From Sinanaerobacter chloroacetimidivorans (GTDB taxonomy: Bacteria; Bacillota; Clostridia; Peptostreptococcales; Anaerovoracaceae), in NCBI RefSeq assembly GCF_018128545.1, contig NZ_JAGSND010000002.1:186001-250000 (forward strand): DNA of 64,000 nt, given 5' to 3'. The position numbers and the translations under genes were made by a program. The notes below the pieces were generated by a model, which saw only the letters and a list, made by a program, of their open reading frames with translations, was not told where the DNA came from and did not search any database. Of the stretch, positions 27,026-33,893 are shown one piece after another (position 1 is the stretch's first letter; each line of letters begins with the position of its first letter).

Positions 27026-27586
27026 TTATTTCCTTTCATTAATCATAGAAATGTTTAACTGAAGATTCATAATATACTCTTTTGATTGAAACACCCTGCT
27101 TCCGTCAAAGCTGGTATATGTTCCCTCGTTCATATAGGTAAAGCCTATTTTTTTTATTATCTTTTCTGAGGCAACATTGTCTATAGCATGAGCAGCAAAC
27201 AGTTGCTTCGTTTTGAGTTCATCTTTTGCAAATTCCACAATTCTTTTGGCTGCTTCTGTTGCAAATCCTTTTCCCCAGCAATCCCGCGCCAGATTATACC
27301 CAATCTCATACATCTGATGCTTCTGTGAATAAATTAATCCCCCACAACCGATCAACCTCTTATTTGCCTTTAAAACAAATCCCCAATTGAAAACAGTATC
27401 GCCCATTTCTGCAGCTTCTTCGCTAACCAGCCATTCTTTTGTTTCTTCAATATTTTTATGTAAATTCCATCTCATGAAGCGCGCTACTTCCGGATCGCTT
27501 CCCCAGCTTTCAAATATAGCTTCCGCGTCTTCAATTTTTAATGGCCTTAATATTAATCGTTCGGTTTCTATAACTGGTGTTTTCAT
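27026..27586 (-). CDS. GNAT N-acetyltransferase (RimJ/RimL type)
   Basis: A 186-aa acetyltransferase starting ETERLILRPLKIEDAEAIFE, the RimJ/RimL opening. The acetyl-CoA binding region has GYNLARDCWGKGFATEAAKRIVEFA, and the C-terminal strand has ASEKIIKKIGFTYMNEGTY. The acceptor may be a protein N-terminus, an amino acid or an antibiotic. The ATG overlaps the stop of the upstream TPR-like gene (ATGA, 4 bp) behind AAAGGAG, so the two are coupled, and the DUF5050-like gene follows 3 bp later. Confidence 0.92.
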   Translation of the reverse strand: MKTPVIETERLILRPLKIEDAEAIFESWGSDPEVARFMRWNLHKNIEETKEWLVSEEAAEMGDTVFNWGFVLKANKRLIGCGGLIYSQKHQMYEIGYNLARDCWGKGFATEAAKRIVEFAKDELKTKQLFAAHAIDNVASEKIIKKIGFTYMNEGTYTSFDGSRVFQSKEYIMNLQLNISMINERK

Positions 27587-27966
27587 TCGATGCTCCTTTC
27601 ATGTTGTGTACTGACTACTAGCCCATCTTTTGGATTAAGCGCTAAGCATTCTTTAAGATATTCTTGTGCCTGATCGAGGTCTCCTTTTTGGGAATATGAA
27701 TATGCTAATTTGGCTAAAGTTAATTCTTTGTACGTGTATCTCAAAGGATTTAAGGAAATTATGGATCCGTATTTATTCAGTATTTTATGCTTTGTAAAAA
27801 AAGTATTACATTTATGAAAACAAATAATTGCTCCTTCAAAATCACATGTTTTCATTCTCCTATTTCCTTTTTCACTATTGAAAAAAATAGTATAGTAAAT
27901 TAAATATCTATAGATTGATACAATTAGTATAGATACTACGAATGCATTAAAAACATTCTTTGACAA
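27583..27966 (-). CDS. Membrane-anchored TPR-like protein, 5' end uncertain
   Basis: At least 127 aa. The N-terminus is hydrophobic (AFVVSILIVSIYRYLIYYTIFF), followed by helical TPR-like pairs: GAIICFHKCNTFFTKHKI and LAKLAYSYSQKGDLDQAQEYLKECLALNPKD. The given start is a TTG with no ribosome binding site. The frame stays open upstream to a stop at 28065-28063 and would add a second membrane helix (GIIALLTAVIYFT). A perfect AAAAGGAGG lies at 28075-28067 just before it, with ATA at 28056 as the only start-like codon at good spacing. Either a rare start codon is used or the start was lost by mutation. Translation is coupled to the GNAT gene by ATGA. Confidence 0.6.
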   Translation of the reverse strand: MSKNVFNAFVVSILIVSIYRYLIYYTIFFNSEKGNRRMKTCDFEGAIICFHKCNTFFTKHKILNKYGSIISLNPLRYTYKELTLAKLAYSYSQKGDLDQAQEYLKECLALNPKDGLVVSTQHERSIE

Positions 27967-28200
27967 ATTGGTAAAATAAATTACTGCTGTTAGCAGTGCT
28001 ATTATACCTGATCGGAGTAATGCGCGAAAAACCGGCCTTTGGATAGGAATATCTATTTTAAATCATCCTCCTTTTCTCTGTTTCTTATTAACTTTTAACC
28101 AAGTTAGCAATCATAAATGTCTCTCATTATTTATCAATTCGTTAATGTTATGGTATAGCCTTGTTCGTGAATATTGAGCTGGGACGGCCATTGATCGTCC

Positions 28201-29013
28201 CTACAATTGCGCCCTTTTATTATTAATCCAACTCTGTCCAAAATCTACTGCCGCCTTTTGTCTAAAGAATTTTGACTCTGCAGAACCGATATAACCAATC
28301 GTTGCTTTTGAGTGTTTCTCAAAATCTTCTCCTAATTCTTCAAATAAATCCGAATCCATTTCGATATCATCATATTCCTGCCAAACCCTGATTCCTTTAT
28401 TAAGAATAGGGGCCCCTAATTTTTCGGTCTTTGGGTTTGTGGCCCTATATTCAGAAAGATGAAAAGAAGTATTATTACCAAAGCCCACTCCCAGAAGCAA
28501 GACATAGCCATCTAAATCGTATACCCTTTCCAATGGAGAATTTTTACCTAGTGAATAATCTATAGAATGATTTTCTGTGATTTCTCGTGCATATTTCCCC
28601 CAGGCACAAAATGACATCGCGGGATGGGAGCTTCTAATTACATGGGGAAAGTTTCGAAAAGTCTCTGGTATAACACCAATTCCACTAGTTGGAGTTATAT
28701 CTTCTTCAAAAGCCGGCATCGTTTTCTTTATTTCATTGATCCACTCTTTTGGTACAGGAGGATTTTGCCATTTGGATGGATCTGAATAATTGCCTGAATG
28801 TGCAGGCATAACGAGTGTTCCTTCTTGCGTCACTGCATCCATTAAGGCTTGGATCACGGCAACAGGCCCACCACAAACCCAGCCGATTGAACTTAGTGAT
28901 GAGTGAACGATTAGTACCATACCTTTTTTGATGCCAAGCTTAACAAAATCCTTTTTTAAACTCTCCCTGGTATTCAATATCTTTGTTTTTTTTATTACTT
29001 GCTCTTCGTTCAT
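28201..29013 (-). CDS. AAC(3)/YokD-like N-acetyltransferase
   Basis: A 270-aa member of the antibiotic 3-N-acetyltransferase family. Recognisable stretches are VLIVHSSLSSIGWVCGGPVAVIQAL, EGTLVMPAHSGNYSDP, TSGIGVIPETFR, RSSHPAMSFCAWG, SPLERVYDLDGYVLLLGVGFGNNTSFHLSEY. The conserved acetyl-CoA contacts (HSSL) and catalytic His region (RSSHP) are present. True AAC(3) enzymes modify aminoglycosides, but chromosomal YokD-type relatives often have other, unknown substrates, so a resistance claim is not supported. It is a single gene on the minus strand, with an AAGGAGA site ahead of the ATG. Confidence 0.9.
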   Translation of the reverse strand: MNEEQVIKKTKILNTRESLKKDFVKLGIKKGMVLIVHSSLSSIGWVCGGPVAVIQALMDAVTQEGTLVMPAHSGNYSDPSKWQNPPVPKEWINEIKKTMPAFEEDITPTSGIGVIPETFRNFPHVIRSSHPAMSFCAWGKYAREITENHSIDYSLGKNSPLERVYDLDGYVLLLGVGFGNNTSFHLSEYRATNPKTEKLGAPILNKGIRVWQEYDDIEMDSDLFEELGEDFEKHSKATIGYIGSAESKFFRQKAAVDFGQSWINNKRAQL

Positions 29014-29170
29014 TTTGATTTTCTCCTTGTCACTGACAAAAGGTCTTCATTCTTTTATTATACCATTAACATCATAGCTGCCACCTTGTAAACGGTAAAA
29101 TAAAGTGTACTTCTTCGCTATTGAAAATAAGACCGTTTTATGGTTTAATTTATTGTATATAAATAATTGC

Positions 29171-29262
29171 ACAGGGGAGCTGGGATTGGCCAGCTGAGAG
29201 TAAGAACCACAAATCTTTTACCCTATACCTGATCTGGATAATACTAGCGTAGGGAGTTGTTA
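29171..29262 (+). ncRNA. TPP riboswitch (THI element)
   Basis: The conserved parts are present in order on the plus strand: ACAGGGGAGC, the CTGAGAG loop, ACCCTATACCTGATCTGGATAA split across 29219-29241, and AGCGTAGGGA. It precedes thiW and is followed at once by a hairpin-terminator, so thiamin pyrophosphate binding should stop transcription of thiW. Confidence 0.95.
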
Positions 29263-29286
29263 ATACTTATATTTTTATAGTATTTT

Positions 29287-29317
29287 AGACACCGGTTCTA
29301 CGAATTGGCGTCTTTTT
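29287..29317 (+). terminator. Riboswitch-controlled terminator
   Basis: Hairpin AGACACCGGTT / AATTGGCGTCT with a CTTTTTA tail lies 25 nt after the TPP aptamer and about 60 nt before the thiW start. It is the expected expression platform. Confidence 0.75.
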
Positions 29318-29378
29318 ATTTTGGCTATTAAAGCACAAATCCTATGCGGCATTCTCCAAAAGAAGAGAGGAGAACGAA

Positions 29379-29888
29379 ATGAAAACAAAACAATTGACCT
29401 TATCCGCATTATTTACCGCTATTGGAGTCATAGCAGGCAGCATGATTTATATCCCAGTGGGGATATCTAAATGTTTTCCAATTCAAAGCTCAATAAATGT
29501 CGTTTCCGCTGTAGTCCTGGGACCATACTACGGTACAGCCATTGCATTCTGCATTTCATTAATAAGAAATATAATTGGCACAGGTTCCATTCTAGCTTTT
29601 CTAGGAAGCATGATTGGGGCTTTTTTAGCCGGAATCATTTTTTATAAAACAAAAAATGTTCTGGCTGCTGTAGCTGCGGAGATGTTTGGTACAGGCATTC
29701 TAGGAGGTTTGTTGGCTTTTCCTATAGCTAATCTTATAATGGGTACCGAAGTAGCAGCACTGTTTTTCATTCCTCCATTTTTAATAAGTGCCATCGGAGG
29801 AAGTATCATCGCATATTGCCTTGTAAAAATTTTGCATTCTTCAAAAATTCTTATTTTAATAAAAAAGAAACCGAAATTTAGAATTTGA
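29379..29888 (+). CDS. thiW: ThiW, thiamin-precursor ECF transporter S component
   Basis: A 169-aa membrane protein of about six helices. It opens LTLSALFTAIGVIAGSMIYIPVGISKCFPIQ with the charged and small residues of energy-coupling-factor S components, then NVVSAVVLGPYYGTAIAFCISLIRNIIG and EMFGTGILGGLLAFPIANLIMG, which match ThiW. It imports a thiazole or other thiamin precursor with a shared EcfAAT module encoded elsewhere. The upstream TPP riboswitch supports the substrate class. AGGAGA precedes the ATG. No thi biosynthetic gene is next to it. Confidence 0.92.
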   Translation: MKTKQLTLSALFTAIGVIAGSMIYIPVGISKCFPIQSSINVVSAVVLGPYYGTAIAFCISLIRNIIGTGSILAFLGSMIGAFLAGIIFYKTKNVLAAVAAEMFGTGILGGLLAFPIANLIMGTEVAALFFIPPFLISAIGGSIIAYCLVKILHSSKILILIKKKPKFRI

Positions 29889-29977
29889 CTATTACAAAAA
29901 CTAGTAAAACACAACTGATACATGCAATAGAGGTTCGCTGTTCAGAGGTCCATAAACTAAGCTAGTGATATAACCCT

Positions 29978-30529
29978 TTACAATCTATTTTGTAAGGGGT
30001 TATTAATAATCTCACCTAGCAATTTTACTTTTCTGTATACAATAATTGAATTAATAACATCTGCACAGAATACAAACTGGAATATACCATGGATAATCGC
30101 TGTTTTTTTAGATAGCTTTTCTTCATGAAAGGCTCTTATTACCCCAGCTAATCCTATCAATCCACTTAAGAGGATCGTCATTCCGTCCAGAATCATTAAA
30201 GCAATTGATATGCCAAATGTAAATATTGTAAGTAAGCATATTGAGCCGACGCAAAATATGAGTATATATGCCGGGATATGTATCAGTTTTATGACCATGT
30301 TAATACGCAGCAAATCTTGTGCTTCCCGCTTCTTTATAAGGCCTGTAATAAACACTACTATGGAGAAGACAAGTGCAATAACATATAAAATCAGCAAAGC
30401 CAAAAGAAGGTAAGAACCATCATTAGAACAGAATGTTTTCATAAAATTCTCATTAAACATGCATAGCAGCGTGAATACAACCAAATATGGGAAAATAATT
30501 ACCGGCAGTAAGGGCAAATATCTTTTCAA
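29978..30529 (-). CDS. Small polytopic membrane protein (DUF6652-like)
   Basis: A 183-185-aa protein with about five hydrophobic segments: PLLPVIIFPYLVVFTLLCMF, LLLALLILYVIALVFSIVVFITG, LIHIPAYILIFCVGSICLLTIF, ISIALMILDGMTILLSGLIGL and IIHGIFQFVFCADVINSIIV. It resembles DUF6652-type membrane proteins of Clostridia, of unknown function. TTG 30529 lies 7 nt after GGAGG, whereas the ATG at 30535 almost abuts it, so TTG is the likelier start. The last codons form one arm of a 12-bp hairpin (29971-30002) that may act as a terminator. Two micro-ORFs precede it on the same strand. Confidence 0.7.
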   Translation of the reverse strand: MKRYLPLLPVIIFPYLVVFTLLCMFNENFMKTFCSNDGSYLLLALLILYVIALVFSIVVFITGLIKKREAQDLLRINMVIKLIHIPAYILIFCVGSICLLTIFTFGISIALMILDGMTILLSGLIGLAGVIRAFHEEKLSKKTAIIHGIFQFVFCADVINSIIVYRKVKLLGEIINNPLQNRL

Positions 30530-30541
30530 ACTCATTCCTCC

Positions 30542-30649
30542 TTAACAGCAAGAAGCTGGAACGTATTTCTTTTCATATAATCCCTCTTTGGAAAATACAA
30601 AGAACCTACTACCCTTCTCCCACTTTTTTATGAAAGTATCCGTTTTCAT
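30542..30649 (-). CDS. Possible 35-aa micro-ORF
   Basis: ATG 30649 behind AAGGGGATC opens a 35-codon frame starting MKTDTFIKKWEKGSRFF and ending ASCC. It is basic and lacks a membrane segment. It ends 12 bp before the membrane-protein start, so it could be translated in the same mRNA, or be the remnant of a longer gene together with the next micro-ORF. I recognise no family. Confidence 0.35.
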   Translation of the reverse strand: MKTDTFIKKWEKGSRFFVFSKEGLYEKKYVPASCC

Positions 30650-30688
30650 AATGATCCCCTTCAAAATAATAGTCTATATTATAAACAT

Positions 30689-30775
30689 TCATTTATGGCT
30701 TTTGACTTTGACGAATACTTCTAAATATATCCCTATTTCTTTTTTCAGCCTTTTAATAATATCGTATATTTTCAT
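30689..30775 (-). CDS. Possible 28-aa micro-ORF
   Basis: ATG 30775 follows TTGGAGGG by 2-3 nt. The 28-codon product starts MKIYDIIKRLKKEIGIYL and is amphipathic and basic (pattern of I/L and K). It heads the micro-ORF pair before the membrane protein. It could be real, a leader peptide, or debris. The rest of the gap to 30948 shows no gene. Confidence 0.35.
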   Translation of the reverse strand: MKIYDIIKRLKKEIGIYLEVFVKVKSHK

Positions 30776-30948
30776 TTCCCTCCAATTCTCCTTTCTGAAT
30801 GTGTAATTATCATATCATTAAGTCTTCCTGTTATTACTTTAATGTACAGCTGGAATCTGATGTCCTAATTTTAATTTTCAGGCCAGATGTCAACATAGAT
30901 CATACTCATAATCTCATCACCAAATTAGAATTTGTCGGTCTTGTACTG

Positions 30949-31299
30949 TTAAATGATGACTTCACCTAAGATTTTATCATGTGGAACAATCAAGCACTTT
31001 TCTATCGCTTTCCAATAAGTTTCATACAACTGTTTTTGAGATTTACCATAATTTTCATCTGTATCAAATTCCCAGTAGAGTGCATAGCGAACACATTTTA
31101 CAATACGAGTAAGTTTGTCAGGTTGAAGTCCATCCTTAATAGTTTTCATATCATTTATATAATGTGTACGCTGTATAAGTCGAAGAGATTGACAACCGTC
31201 TATTGCTTTCATCATTTTACCAGCGTCTTTCATAATAGCTTCAAACTCATCCGTCTTATCTGGCTTTACCTGATAAATACTAATTTCCGAAAATGACAT
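30949..31299 (-). CDS. Dimeric alpha-beta barrel (antibiotic biosynthesis monooxygenase-like) protein
   Basis: A 116-aa protein beginning SEISIYQVKPDKTDEFEAIMKDAGKMM, a strand-helix opening typical of ABM-type dimeric alpha-beta barrels, with GCQSLRLIQRTHY as a second strand and YALYWEFDTDENYGKSQ as a third. Such proteins bind heme or small aromatic molecules, but no family-specific active site is evident. GGAGGTG lies 8 nt before the ATG. It is a lone gene in a gene-poor stretch. Confidence 0.65.
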   Translation of the reverse strand: MSFSEISIYQVKPDKTDEFEAIMKDAGKMMKAIDGCQSLRLIQRTHYINDMKTIKDGLQPDKLTRIVKCVRYALYWEFDTDENYGKSQKQLYETYWKAIEKCLIVPHDKILGEVII

Positions 31300-31368
31300 C
31301 CTTCTACCACCTCCAAATACCTGTTAATCTAAAAGTTATACAAATAACCTTCACATATAGGATATTGT

Positions 31369-31445
31369 ACTATAAATGAAGTAATCTTCAATATCGGTTT
31401 GATAAATTATTTCTGCTTATGTATACAACTTTAAAAAAGATACTC
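31369..31445. repeat. Dispersed 77-bp repeat, copy 1
   Basis: It aligns to 32339-32415 with roughly 80 percent identity by eye, including the identical run TAAATTATTTCTGCTTATGT. It lies in the non-coding stretch 31300-31504, upstream of the small gene at 30949-31299 on the minus strand. Confidence 0.7.
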
Positions 31446-31504
31446 ATATGTCAACAAACCAACTCCTGAGAATGAAAACTAAGTCTTCAAAATCAGACAT
31501 TCCC

Positions 31505-31603
31505 CTACTCAATATTACAGTACTTTTTCAGTGCTTTGCTTTTATCCATATACTGCTCGTCATTGAGATATCCTATCTCTTTCAATTCGGAATCGGTTCT
31601 TAA
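31505..31603 (-). pseudogene. Fragment resembling a SHOCT-domain C-terminus
   Basis: A 32-codon frame without a start (stop codon on both sides) reads SELKEIGYLNDEQYMDKSKALK before its stop at 31505, close to the L-x-x-L-G-x-L-(T/N)-x-E-E-(F/Y)...K-x-x-L pattern of SHOCT domains. The rest of such a protein is not found nearby, so this is probably debris. The remaining part of 31604-31705 shows nothing. Confidence 0.4.
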
Positions 31604-31705
31604 TTAATAACACTAAACAAGAGAATTGGTTTTGCACTTTTCGTTTGGTGAGTTAATTTTAAATAAGAGCTGAATCTATTTATTCATCTGATTATTAGTC
31701 AACAT

Positions 31706-32110
31706 CTATTGAATCATTCGTAGAATATCATCCTTTAATTTTTCACTCTGATGAATTTTATAGCCACCTTTATCAGCACTTTCGTATATTACATTGGTAT
31801 TACCGAGCAAAATGTGCATGGTTTTATTTCCATCTATGGCATCAATCTCAATATCACCAACGGTTATTTGAGTTGGAGCAAAAGGGAGACGAATCTTGCT
31901 TCGAGAGTACGAACTAATAATCTCAGCTAGCTTTCCGCAATCAAGCTGAGATGTAATAGCTTCTTCTCTATAGTCGGAATCGATTATAGCAACATGATAA
32001 ATTTTAACATCATCTAAATTGTTTATTATTGGGGATGGAAGTGAATAGTACGTTGTAATAATGACTATTAAGCATAATATCGGCGCAATAACAACAGCTC
32101 TTTTCTTCAT
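31706..32110 (-). CDS. Hypothetical membrane-anchored small protein (DUF5301-like)
   Basis: A 134-aa protein with one N-terminal helix (AVVIAPILCLIVIITTYYSL) and an extracytoplasmic domain. The layout (a strand with DDVKIYHVAIID, a helix DCGKLAEIISSY, then IEIDAIDGNKTMHILLGNTNVIYE) resembles DUF5301-type small exported proteins of Firmicutes, but the match is weak. CTCCGGAATAGG-type upstream sequence gives a modest GGAGGTG ribosome binding site. The function is unknown. Confidence 0.6.
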   Translation of the reverse strand: MKKRAVVIAPILCLIVIITTYYSLPSPIINNLDDVKIYHVAIIDSDYREEAITSQLDCGKLAEIISSYSRSKIRLPFAPTQITVGDIEIDAIDGNKTMHILLGNTNVIYESADKGGYKIHQSEKLKDDILRMIQ

Positions 32111-32534
32111 GAATAAACACCTCCGGAATAGGTAAGATGGTGACTTTATTTAACTGTTTCTTCACAGTGATTTAATGGCTTTACCTACTTATATATTGAA
32201 TTTGGTTCGATACTTAATGAAGATTATGCTGCCAGTTCTTCATCCCAATTTTTTGTATAATAGACAGTTAAGTAATATAAGCAGGAGGGCGCATTCTCAA
32301 TGCACGGCCTTAATCCCACACAGACATTTACCAAATAATACCATAATATGAGGTGATCTTCAATATCAGTTTGGTAAATTATTTCTGCTTATGTAAACAA
32401 ATTTAAATAAAATACTTTTATTGAACGTTAAATACTGTATCGTTTATTTTTATTCCCATTAAAAAAACTTCCTCTCTTGAATGTACTTGTTGACAGCAAG
32501 GAAATTTTCCTATTCTTTTATTTACAAAAAATCT
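32111..32534. other. Gene-poor interval with second repeat copy
   Basis: This 424-bp gap contains the second copy of the 77-bp repeat at 32339-32415, and a TATAAT-like box at about 32255 on the plus strand followed by AGGAGGG and a 12-codon frame (MHGLNPTQTFTK). I see no convincing gene. Confidence 0.5.
32339..32415. repeat. Dispersed 77-bp repeat, copy 2
   Basis: Partner of 31369-31445 in the same orientation, 970 bp away. Both copies sit in untranslated gaps, each followed on the plus side by a minus-strand gene for a small membrane-associated protein, which may indicate an old segmental duplication. Confidence 0.7.
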
Positions 32535-33002
32535 TCAGGACTTCTTTTTTTGCCTATAATATAATAGTGCTTCAATGGAAAAAATTAAATAACCAAAATA
32601 CACTATATACCAATAGACTCCATAACCTGGATCAATATTTTGTATTTTAATAGCTTCTGGAGTGGCTTCGATTACATATCCTTGCCATCCGCCTTTCAAT
32701 ACGTCATTGATTACAGAACGGCCCTCTGTATTATCCAATACGTAGCTCTCTTGGCAGTAATATCTGTCCAAAAGAGGAATCTTAATGTAATTTGCTATAC
32801 CTATTTCAGTCTTTCTAACAGAAAAGAAAACAATTTGTGTCACTTTTGTATTCTTTTCAGACAAAATAATAGTGTTTTGATATTTCTCCGAGATGTCTTT
32901 GCCTATCTCATTTTTTTCTATAGTAAAAAATATGATAAATATGGATACGACTAAAACACAGACTACAGCAAAGGTTACATTTATTTGTTTAAACTTGTTC
33001 AT
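32535..33002 (-). CDS. Hypothetical protein with two terminal membrane helices
   Basis: A 155-aa protein with an N-terminal helix (VTFAVVCVLVVSIFIIFFTI) and a C-terminal helix (YWYIVYFGYLIFSIEALLYY) before a basic tail (RQKKKS). The middle is an extracytoplasmic domain of about 90 residues. I do not recognise a family. The gene stands alone on the minus strand in the low-GC stretch left of the mobile element; AAAGGAGG lies ahead of the ATG. Confidence 0.6.
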   Translation of the reverse strand: MNKFKQINVTFAVVCVLVVSIFIIFFTIEKNEIGKDISEKYQNTIILSEKNTKVTQIVFFSVRKTEIGIANYIKIPLLDRYYCQESYVLDNTEGRSVINDVLKGGWQGYVIEATPEAIKIQNIDPGYGVYWYIVYFGYLIFSIEALLYYRQKKKS

Positions 33003-33173
33003 AATTTAATGATAAGCAAAGATTAATAACTTATATCCCTTTGCCTCCTTTTTATATTTGAAATCACTGTGCTAAAATGATTTTTCTATATATTAAGACC
33101 CTTCTGAGAGATGTTTTGTGACCGATAAATTTAACTTTTTTAGTACAGGGGTGATAAACGAAATAGAAGATTT

Positions 33174-33371
33174 CTATTCGCTTATGTTGCCCAAAGGGCA
33201 ACAACACGTTGTCATCACTCTTCTGGCTATGTTCATACATTTTTCTACATCCTGTTCCGTTACTGTCAACGGTGTGTCAGCCGGGTAGCGTGCTTCAATG
33301 TAATACTGATTCAGATAAGCACAATCTTTTCTGACCAGAGATGCCTTATGGGCATGGCCTTCCCATGCCTT
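33174..33371 (-). pseudogene. C-terminal fragment of a HEPN-domain protein
   Basis: A 65-codon frame opening just after a stop reads GHAHKASLVRKDCAYLNQYY, then IEARYPADTPLTVTEQDVEK and CMNIARRVM. The (Y-I-E-x-R-Y-P-x-D...E-D-x-x-x-x-x-x-I-A) run is the C-terminal signature of HEPN proteins, usually the toxin partner of MNT nucleotidyltransferases. The N-terminal half and any MNT gene are missing, so it is a remnant. It sits just left of the repeats flanking the mobile element. Confidence 0.65.
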
Positions 33372-33403
33372 TCACTAAAAAAAGCAGGTTATGAAAACCT
33401 GCC

Positions 33404-33502
33404 AAATCCCTACCCCTTTGGAATAACAAAAATTATGACCGGCATAAAAAAAGATAGGTAGTGATACCTATCATAATTTTTGTGGTTGCGGGGCAAGGAT
33501 TT
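33404..33502. repeat. 99-bp direct repeat copy A, with terminator and tRNA 3' tail
   Basis: It matches 33629-33727 at 98 of 99 positions. On the minus strand it holds the last 22 bp of the tRNA-fMet 3' side, then an intrinsic terminator (GATAGGTATCACTACCTATC followed by T7). A second terminator hairpin (GCAGGTTTTCATAACCTGC, T7) follows at 33379-33403. Confidence 0.85.
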
Positions 33503-33506
33503 ACAC

Positions 33507-33601
33507 AGATGTGCTTTTCTACTTTACATAAGCACATCTGCCGTCCCGCGCTTGTGCGACAAGCTTGGACCGCCCGCCTAAAAACAGTCCACGACTGTTT
33601 T
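33507..33601. other. Three consecutive hairpins between the 99-bp repeats
   Basis: Perfect stems occur at 33507-33516/33530-33539 (10 bp), 33550-33555/33559-33564 (6 bp) and 33581-33589/33593-33601 (9 bp). They fill the 126 bp between the repeat copies. No gene is present; it may be a relic of another mobile element end. Confidence 0.5.
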
Positions 33602-33628
33602 CTTTACGTCGGACGCCTGTTCAGGTTC

Positions 33629-33727
33629 AAATCCCTACCCCTTTGGAATAGCAAAAATTATGACCGGCATAAAAAAAGATAGGTAGTGATACCTATCATA
33701 ATTTTTGTGGTTGCGGGGCAAGGATTT
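33629..33727. repeat. 99-bp direct repeat copy B, leading into attL
   Basis: Identical to 33404-33502 except one base (AATAGC for AATAAC). Its tRNA-derived end continues into the full 46-bp attachment site at 33707-33752. The terminator inside it is probably the original terminator of tRNA-fMet, displaced when the element inserted. Confidence 0.85.
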
Positions 33728-33752
33728 GAACCTTGGACCTTTGGGTTATGAG
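33707..33752. repeat. Attachment site, left (46 bp)
   Basis: Identical over 46 bp to 43235-43280, the 3' part of tRNA-fMet from the anticodon loop to the CCA end. It marks the left junction of the integrated element. Confidence 0.93.
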
Positions 33753-33867
33753 TTTTAATTGTTACTTATTTTGTTTTATTCCATATTCAACTAATCGTTT
33801 GTAATTCAACACAATCTCCTTGTATTCTTGTTGTAATTTATTCTAGTTTTCTCCAACTTCCAGTGAA

Positions 33868-33890
33868 AAAGTTGGAGAAAAGTTGTAGAA
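33868..33890. repeat. Putative integrase arm-type site, left end
   Basis: AAAGTTGGAGAAAAGTTGTA(GAA) matches 22 of 23 bp at the right end (43144-43166). An inverted partial copy (33847-33859) makes a 13-bp-arm inverted repeat with it. Confidence 0.6.
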
Positions 33891-33893
33891 TTT

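Noticed and set aside
28201..29013. Calling the AAC(3)-like gene an aminoglycoside resistance gene
   Set aside because: Family membership alone does not show this, because chromosomal YokD-type relatives often lack resistance activity.
33461..33682. 73-codon plus-strand frame across the flanking repeats
   Set aside because: It reads through terminators, tRNA remnants and hairpins, and shows no protein-like pattern.
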